This document shows positions 4,962 to 8,364 of a DNA stretch of 8,364 bases, piece by piece. Each line of letters opens with the position of its first letter. Within the stretch, counting starts at the first letter, position 1. The notes beneath the pieces were generated by a model that did not search any database, was not told the origin of the DNA, and saw only the letters and a program-made list of their open reading frames with translations. The position numbers and the translations under genes were made by a program. The stretch is from Actinomycetes bacterium (GTDB lineage Bacteria; Actinomycetota; Humimicrobiia; JAHJRV01), in contig DAOWJR010000041.1 in assembly GCA_030640275.1 (NCBI GenBank), forward strand, positions 1-8,364, in the 5' to 3' direction.

Positions 4962-6851
4962 ATGGGAAAAGGAAAGTTTAAACTTATTTTTTTATCGCTC
5001 ATTATAATCACAATTCTTCTTCCTTTCAGTTCAGCACTCGCGCAAGAGGAGAAGATAAATAGGTTTGATGTGAATATAACTATAAATAGTGATAGCTCTA
5101 TTATAGTGACTGAAAATATTGCTTATGATTTTGGTCCCCAAGATAGACATGGTATCTATAGAGATATTCCTTATAGATATAAGACAGATAAGGGGATTTA
5201 TAAACTCGATTTTAGAGTATTAAGTGTAGTTAATGAAACTGGATCAAAATATAAATATAGTACCAGTACTAAGGGAGATTTTATAAGCATTAAAATTGGT
5301 GATCCAGATATATATGTTACAGGTAAGAATATCTATATTATCACTTATGAAATGGGTGGAGCACTGAACTATTTTGATGAACATGATGAACTGTATTGGA
5401 ATGTTACTGGAAATAATTGGCTTGTAAATATAAACAATGCATCCTGCAAAGTAACACTTCCACAAAAAGTTAAATCAGGTGATATTAAATTAACATGCTA
5501 TACGGGTAAAGTAAAATCTCAAGAAAAAAATTGTGAAAGCGAAATTTTAAGTGAAACTGAAACTTACTTTTCAAGTACCAGAGTACTCTCTCCTGGAGAA
5601 GGTTTAACAATTGTATTGGGTTGGCCAAAAGGAATAGTAAAAGAAGTCCCTAAAAAATATTCAAAAGATATTGGTGATTTATTAAAAAAATACCTTCCAC
5701 TATTACTTGCTCTTTATATACTCGTTATTCCACTTATAACATTAGGTGTCCTTTCTTTTATCTGGAATAAGTATGGAAAAGACCCGGCAGGAAGAGGAAC
5801 AATAATTCCAATATATTCTCCACCTGATGATTTAACTCCTATGGAAATAGGTTCCATAGTTGACGAAAGAGCTGATTTAAGAGATATTTCAGCTACTATT
5901 ATAGATTTAGCTGTAAGGGGTTATATGAAAATAAGAGAAGTAAAAGAAAAGAGTTTCTTTAAAACAAAAAGAGAATATGAATTTATTAAATTAAAGGAAG
6001 CTGATGACAAATTAGAACCTCATGAGAGAGAATTATTCGATGCTATTTTTGCCAATAAGTCTGGTGCATTGGAAAAAATATTTGATTTTATAAGGATTTT
6101 TGATGATAGTAGTAAGTTAATAACTGAAAAAAGTTATAAGTCTCGGGAAGAAGATGAAAGGGAAACCACCCTAAAAACATTTGATAATAAGGGAAAATTA
6201 ATAAAAAAGGAGACTTCGAAAGAAAAACCCTTATCTGGAAAGACTGTAGTCAAATTATCTGAACTAAAAGGTAAGTTCTATGAAAATCTGCCCGGGATAA
6301 AATCTTTAACATATGAAAATCTTGTAAACAAAGATTACTTTCCAACAAATCCTGATAGGGTAAGAAATAAATACTATATTTTAGCTGGTATATTTGCAAT
6401 TATAAATGTAATTTCTTCAATCATAATAGCACTTTTCGGTAGAGCAATGCCAAGGAAAACAAAAAAGGGTAAGCTGATACATGAGGCAATACTGGGCTTT
6501 AAGGAGTTTTTAACTGTAACAGAGAAAGATAGATTGAAGTTCTTTAATGCACCTGAAAAAAGTCCTGAATTGTTTGAAAAATTCTTACCATATGCAATGG
6601 CACTTGGGGTTGAAAGACAATGGGCTAAACAGTTTGAAGGAATCTTTGAAAGACCATCAGATTGGTATGAGGGTGATTTTGATACTATGAATGCAATTAT
6701 GTTTACATATATGATTGGTGATCTTACAGGTAATGTGAATACAGCATTTGCTTCAACTCCAGGAGGTGCAGCTTCGGGTAGAAGTGGATTTAGTGGTGGA
6801 GGTGGATTTTCCGGAGGAGGATTTGGTGGAGGCGGAGGAGGAAGCTGGTAA
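4962..6851 (+). CDS. DUF2207 domain-containing membrane protein with Gly-rich C-terminus
   Basis: From the ATG at 4962 the protein has 629 residues; a TTG at 4953 in the same frame would add three. Neither has a convincing ribosome binding site, and an in-frame TAA at 4947 limits the choice. Residues 1-27 are a signal peptide ending SALA before QEEK. Residues about 32-220 form the extracytoplasmic DUF2207 domain (opening INRFDVNITINSDSSIIVTE, then HGIYRDIPYRY). A helix lies at about 243-268, followed by WNKYGKDP and the family block IPIYSPPDDLTPMEIGSIVD (283-302). The cytoplasmic region continues with LSELKGKFY and GYFPTNPDRVR-like sequence, a second hydrophobic stretch (471-493), GRAMPRKTKKG (493-503), and a domain ending in a Gly/Ser tail closing GGGGGGSW (600-629). 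About 60 charged residues (366-425) look like an insertion, and only one helix is seen where I expect two. Function is unknown; it probably partners LemA at the membrane. Confidence 0.9.
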   Translation: MGKGKFKLIFLSLIIITILLPFSSALAQEEKINRFDVNITINSDSSIIVTENIAYDFGPQDRHGIYRDIPYRYKTDKGIYKLDFRVLSVVNETGSKYKYSTSTKGDFISIKIGDPDIYVTGKNIYIITYEMGGALNYFDEHDELYWNVTGNNWLVNINNASCKVTLPQKVKSGDIKLTCYTGKVKSQEKNCESEILSETETYFSSTRVLSPGEGLTIVLGWPKGIVKEVPKKYSKDIGDLLKKYLPLLLALYILVIPLITLGVLSFIWNKYGKDPAGRGTIIPIYSPPDDLTPMEIGSIVDERADLRDISATIIDLAVRGYMKIREVKEKSFFKTKREYEFIKLKEADDKLEPHERELFDAIFANKSGALEKIFDFIRIFDDSSKLITEKSYKSREEDERETTLKTFDNKGKLIKKETSKEKPLSGKTVVKLSELKGKFYENLPGIKSLTYENLVNKDYFPTNPDRVRNKYYILAGIFAIINVISSIIIALFGRAMPRKTKKGKLIHEAILGFKEFLTVTEKDRLKFFNAPEKSPELFEKFLPYAMALGVERQWAKQFEGIFERPSDWYEGDFDTMNAIMFTYMIGDLTGNVNTAFASTPGGAASGRSGFSGGGGFSGGGFGGGGGGSW

Positions 6852-6969
6852 AATTCATACTTAAGTAATTCCTAGAAGTTGTTAATCTTTCATTTTTTAC
6901 TTTTACCTTCAAAATCAGTTTTTTTATAATATGACTTTTGTCTTTAAATAAAAATAGTTTAATATAGTG

Positions 6970-7191
6970 TCACTTTTTCAAACACCAGAAAGTAGCTTTT
7001 TTCATTAAATCCCAGTCTAAACCCTTATCATCTAATTCATTTCCGAATTTCACTCCATCTCGATCAGAATTCTCTTCAATCTCGGGATGACCATGTTTAC
7101 CTAAAAAATTTTCACCCTCTATGCAAATTGTACGATAACAAAGTGAGGCACCCTCTGCGCTACATGCCACTATTCCAATGTGTTTAGTCAT
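6970..7191 (-). CDS. 73-codon chimeric ORF: N-terminus of an aspartate/glutamate racemase joined to unrelated sequence (probable gene remnant)
   Basis: Residues 1-38 (KHIGIVACSAEGASLCYRT, then GENFLGKHGHPEI) closely resemble the start of aspartate/glutamate racemase family enzymes, which usually have about 230 residues. After HPEI the match stops; residues 39-73 (including DRDGVKFGNELDDKGLDWDL and ending ATFWCLKK) are unlike a racemase and look like the C-terminal end of some other soluble protein that I cannot name. The two catalytic cysteines of the racemase fold lie beyond the break, so this cannot be a working racemase. AGAAAGGGAA before the ATG is a usable ribosome binding site, so the peptide may still be made. 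The simplest reading is an in-frame deletion that fused the start of one gene to the end of another. It is 62 bp downstream of the DUF3795 gene on the same strand and converges with the DUF2207 gene across 118 bp that contain no GC-rich terminator. Confidence 0.6.
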   Translation of the reverse strand: MTKHIGIVACSAEGASLCYRTICIEGENFLGKHGHPEIEENSDRDGVKFGNELDDKGLDWDLMKKATFWCLKK

Positions 7192-7253
7192 ATTATTCCC
7201 TTTCTAATATAAACTCTACTAATTTAGTTTAAAATAAATTTTCTTTTTGCAAA

Positions 7254-7598
7254 TTATATAGATTTTCTTATTTCTTCAAGAGTCTCTTTTGCTTTTGGAG
7301 CAAATTCAAAACTTTTACTTAGTTTTCTGCATACATATTCATCACAGTAAGCACAATTTTTCACTTCCTTTTCAATAGCACATTTCCTTATTTCACAGAT
7401 CTTAGTATAATTACAAATCCTTCCACTCTTTGTTAGACACCCATCACAATTTATATCTTCTGCTTTTATCTCATCTTTAAACATTTCAGACCATTCTTTA
7501 GCTACTTTTTCTCTCTCTTCCTCACTATCCTTTTCTGTTGCAATAAACGCAGGACACTCTGTACATATAAGTCCACAATAAGCAATCAACTTTTCCAT
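7254..7598 (-). CDS. DUF3795 domain-containing cysteine-rich protein
   Basis: The 114-residue protein contains eleven cysteines: 8, 12, 15, 51, 54, 62, 68, 73, 82, 85 and 90. The opening AYCGLICTECPAFIAT (6-21), the NCDGC pair (50-54), CNYTKICEIRKCA (62-74) and NCAYCDEYVCRKL (81-93) are the signature of DUF3795, a family common in anaerobic bacteria and archaea. The cysteine spacing suggests binding of zinc or an iron-sulfur cluster. No enzymatic role is established. There is no signal peptide or membrane helix, so it should be cytoplasmic. Length is normal for the family and the protein looks intact. AAGGAG about seven bases before the ATG fixes the start. A possible 29-codon ORF ends 31 bp upstream, and the chimeric racemase ORF follows 62 bp downstream; all three could share a transcript. 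Confidence 0.92.
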   Translation of the reverse strand: MEKLIAYCGLICTECPAFIATEKDSEEEREKVAKEWSEMFKDEIKAEDINCDGCLTKSGRICNYTKICEIRKCAIEKEVKNCAYCDEYVCRKLSKSFEFAPKAKETLEEIRKSI

Positions 7599-7629
7599 AA
7601 TTTTTCTCCTTTTAAAGTAATTTTCATAA

Positions 7630-7719
7630 TCAAAACCCCTCTTCTATAAATTCCCAAATATACAAAAAGACTTTCTTTACAATATTATTTCTACTCAAAG
7701 ATAAATCTGTTTTCTTCAT
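7630..7719 (-). CDS. Possible 29-residue small ORF upstream of the DUF3795 gene
   Basis: The ORF begins MKKTDLSLSRNNIVKKVF and ends YIWEFIEEGF before TGA. An AGAGG (7727-7731) lies seven bases before the ATG, which is the best support for translation. The peptide has a basic first half and an aromatic, acidic second half that could form an amphipathic helix. It sits 31 bp before the DUF3795 start on the same strand, so it could be a leader peptide, a small protein, or the last trace of a decayed gene. I recognise no family, and the DNA around it is otherwise non-coding in character. Confidence 0.3.
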   Translation of the reverse strand: MKKTDLSLSRNNIVKKVFLYIWEFIEEGF

Positions 7720-8012
7720 CGAAAGACCTCTGTTAAGTGTAGATATATAAAAATGAAAATTTCTTTTATAACCAAGTTCTAAATTTTATATAATCTTTTA
7801 ATAACTGAAAGTGGATATGGATATCTAATTTTTTAAAAATTTAATCTACAATTGAATTTAAATTTTATCATGTTTGTATTTTTAAAAGTTATATTCAATA
7901 TAATTTTTAAATATGAATCTTTATATTTTATCTATGTTTATATATTAATGAAATCTTATTTTACATAAAAAACACTTCTTTAAATATTATTGATCTTCTT
8001 ATTAATATCATG

Positions 8013-8058
8013 CTAATAATCACACGTTTTACCCTAATAATTTTACACATGTTGATAA
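8013..8058. repeat. Short tandem-spaced motifs CTAATAAT and CACAYGT with an imperfect palindrome
   Basis: CTAATAAT occurs at 8013-8020 and 8034-8041, 21 bp apart. Each is followed by CACACGT (8021-8027) or CACATGT (8046-8052). The second merges into TTTTACACATGTTGATAA (8041-8058), an imperfect palindrome centred on ACATGT whose right half, TGTTGATAA, differs by one base from an inverted DnaA box. The cluster lies about 220 bp before the last gene and could be a regulator binding site; one near-match box is too little to call an origin. Confidence 0.3.
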
Positions 8059-8106
8059 CTATACAAAACATATTTAAAATAAAAATTTATTAAAATTTTT
8101 ATAATA

Positions 8107-8140
8107 TTGTTAAAGATATTTAGTGTTATTATCAAAGATA
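8107..8140 (+). repeat. 12-bp direct repeat spaced by 22 bp
   Basis: TTGTTAAAGATA (8107-8118) and TTATCAAAGATA (8129-8140) agree at ten of twelve positions and start 22 bp apart, two turns of the helix. The pair lies about 140 bp upstream of the last gene. It could be a regulator half-site pair or chance in AT-rich sequence. Confidence 0.2.
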
Positions 8141-8276
8141 GCCAATTTTAATTTAGATATATAATTTAAAGTGCTTAATTTTATTAATCTGTTTTTAAAA
8201 TAAAATTAAAAAGGATAAAAGAAAACATAAACATTTAATTAATTCTGTTTTTGAAATTTTAATGAGGGCTATATAA

Positions 8277-8364
8277 ATGATAAAAAAAGAAATTGACATA
8301 AAAAACATGATTGATGCTCTCTTTAAAAATTTTGATGGAAAATTTTCAGATTCTTTAGGAATAA
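8277..8364 (+). CDS. Unidentified gene, first 29 codons (3' end outside window)
   Basis: The frame is open from the ATG at 8277 to the window end and begins MIKKEIDIKNMIDALFKNF, followed by DGKFSDSLGI. GAGGG at 8264-8268 lies eight bases before the ATG, a good ribosome binding site that favours this start over the in-frame ATG at 8307. The visible part has no signal peptide or membrane helix and looks like a helical N-terminus of a cytoplasmic protein. I do not recognise the family from so few residues. It has a long upstream region of its own, so it probably has its own promoter. Confidence 0.65.
   Translation, partial: MIKKEIDIKNMIDALFKNFDGKFSDSLGI

Larger units (their letters stand above)
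7720..8276. other. Long extremely AT-rich intergenic region
   Basis: About 560 bp separate the small ORF from the last gene. I find no ORF of useful length on either strand, no tRNA-like or other structured RNA, and no GC-rich terminator. The only less AT-rich islands are at 8013-8058 and 8141-8143. Short direct repeats occur at 8013-8058 and 8107-8140 and are listed separately. The right-hand end holds the ribosome binding site of the following gene (GAGGG, 8264-8268). The region may contain promoters for the genes on each side, but runs of A and T make -10 matches uninformative here. Confidence 0.5.

Noticed and set aside
5244..5465. Antisense 73-codon ORF inside the DUF2207 gene
   Set aside because: It lies opposite conserved DUF2207 coding sequence and resembles no protein family.
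6858..6867. Palindrome TACTTAAGTA after the DUF2207 stop as a terminator
   Set aside because: Ten bases with two G-C pairs, no loop and no T-run.
7211..7231. Inverted repeat TAAACT...AGTTTA between the DUF3795 gene and the chimeric ORF as a terminator
   Set aside because: Six A-T-rich pairs with a 10-nt loop, and no T-run in the minus-strand direction.
8041..8058. Possible replication origin (two DnaA-box-like 9-mers next to AT-rich DNA)
   Set aside because: Only one 8/9 and one 7/9 match, with no dnaA, dnaN or further box cluster nearby; expected by chance in DNA this AT-rich.

Overview
The window is a very AT-rich stretch of chromosome from what looks like a low-GC anaerobic bacterium. 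Most starts have a clear Shine-Dalgarno sequence (GGAGG or AGGAGA type). The gene content (FeoB-type ferrous iron transport, a monofunctional CoaB, LemA/DUF2207, a cysteine-rich DUF3795 protein) fits a Bacillota or Atribacterota-like genome, but no phylogenetic marker is present and the lineage cannot be fixed from this sequence.

Layout. Positions 1-507 (+) are the 3' end of a FeoB-family iron transporter. Its stop codon directly abuts the stop of coaC (508-1062, -), which is read from the opposite strand. Upstream of coaC on the minus strand lies a separate coaB (1190-1864, -). Together these two genes encode the phosphopantothenoylcysteine synthetase and decarboxylase steps of coenzyme A synthesis, which most bacteria carry out with one fused CoaBC protein. 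The gap between them holds a 58-bp element made of two inverted, diverged copies of a REP-like palindrome.

Divergent from coaB, across a 253-bp intergenic region with short direct and inverted repeats, is a 671-residue membrane protein (2118-4133, +). It joins about 13 transmembrane helices to a complete endonuclease/exonuclease/phosphatase (EEP) domain, an architecture recalling eukaryotic CWH43/PGAP2IP. It is followed on the same strand by a LemA protein (4285-4845) and a DUF2207 membrane protein with a Gly-rich tail (4962-6851), a gene pair seen together in many bacteria and probably acting at the cell envelope. The DUF2207 protein seems to carry a charged insertion and to lack one helix of its usual C-terminal helix pair.

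The right part carries two minus-strand genes. One encodes a DUF3795 cysteine-rich protein (7254-7598). The other is a 73-codon ORF (6970-7191) whose first half is the N-terminus of an aspartate/glutamate racemase and whose second half is unrelated, probably the product of a deletion fusion. A 29-codon ORF with a good ribosome binding site (7630-7719, -) precedes the DUF3795 gene. A gene-poor, extremely AT-rich region with short repeats runs to 8276, where an unidentified gene begins and leaves the window.

No RNA gene, CRISPR array, transposase or defence system was recognised. The items most worth a second look are the REP-like doublet inside the coaB-coaC unit, the chimeric racemase ORF, the EEP membrane fusion and the altered DUF2207 protein.
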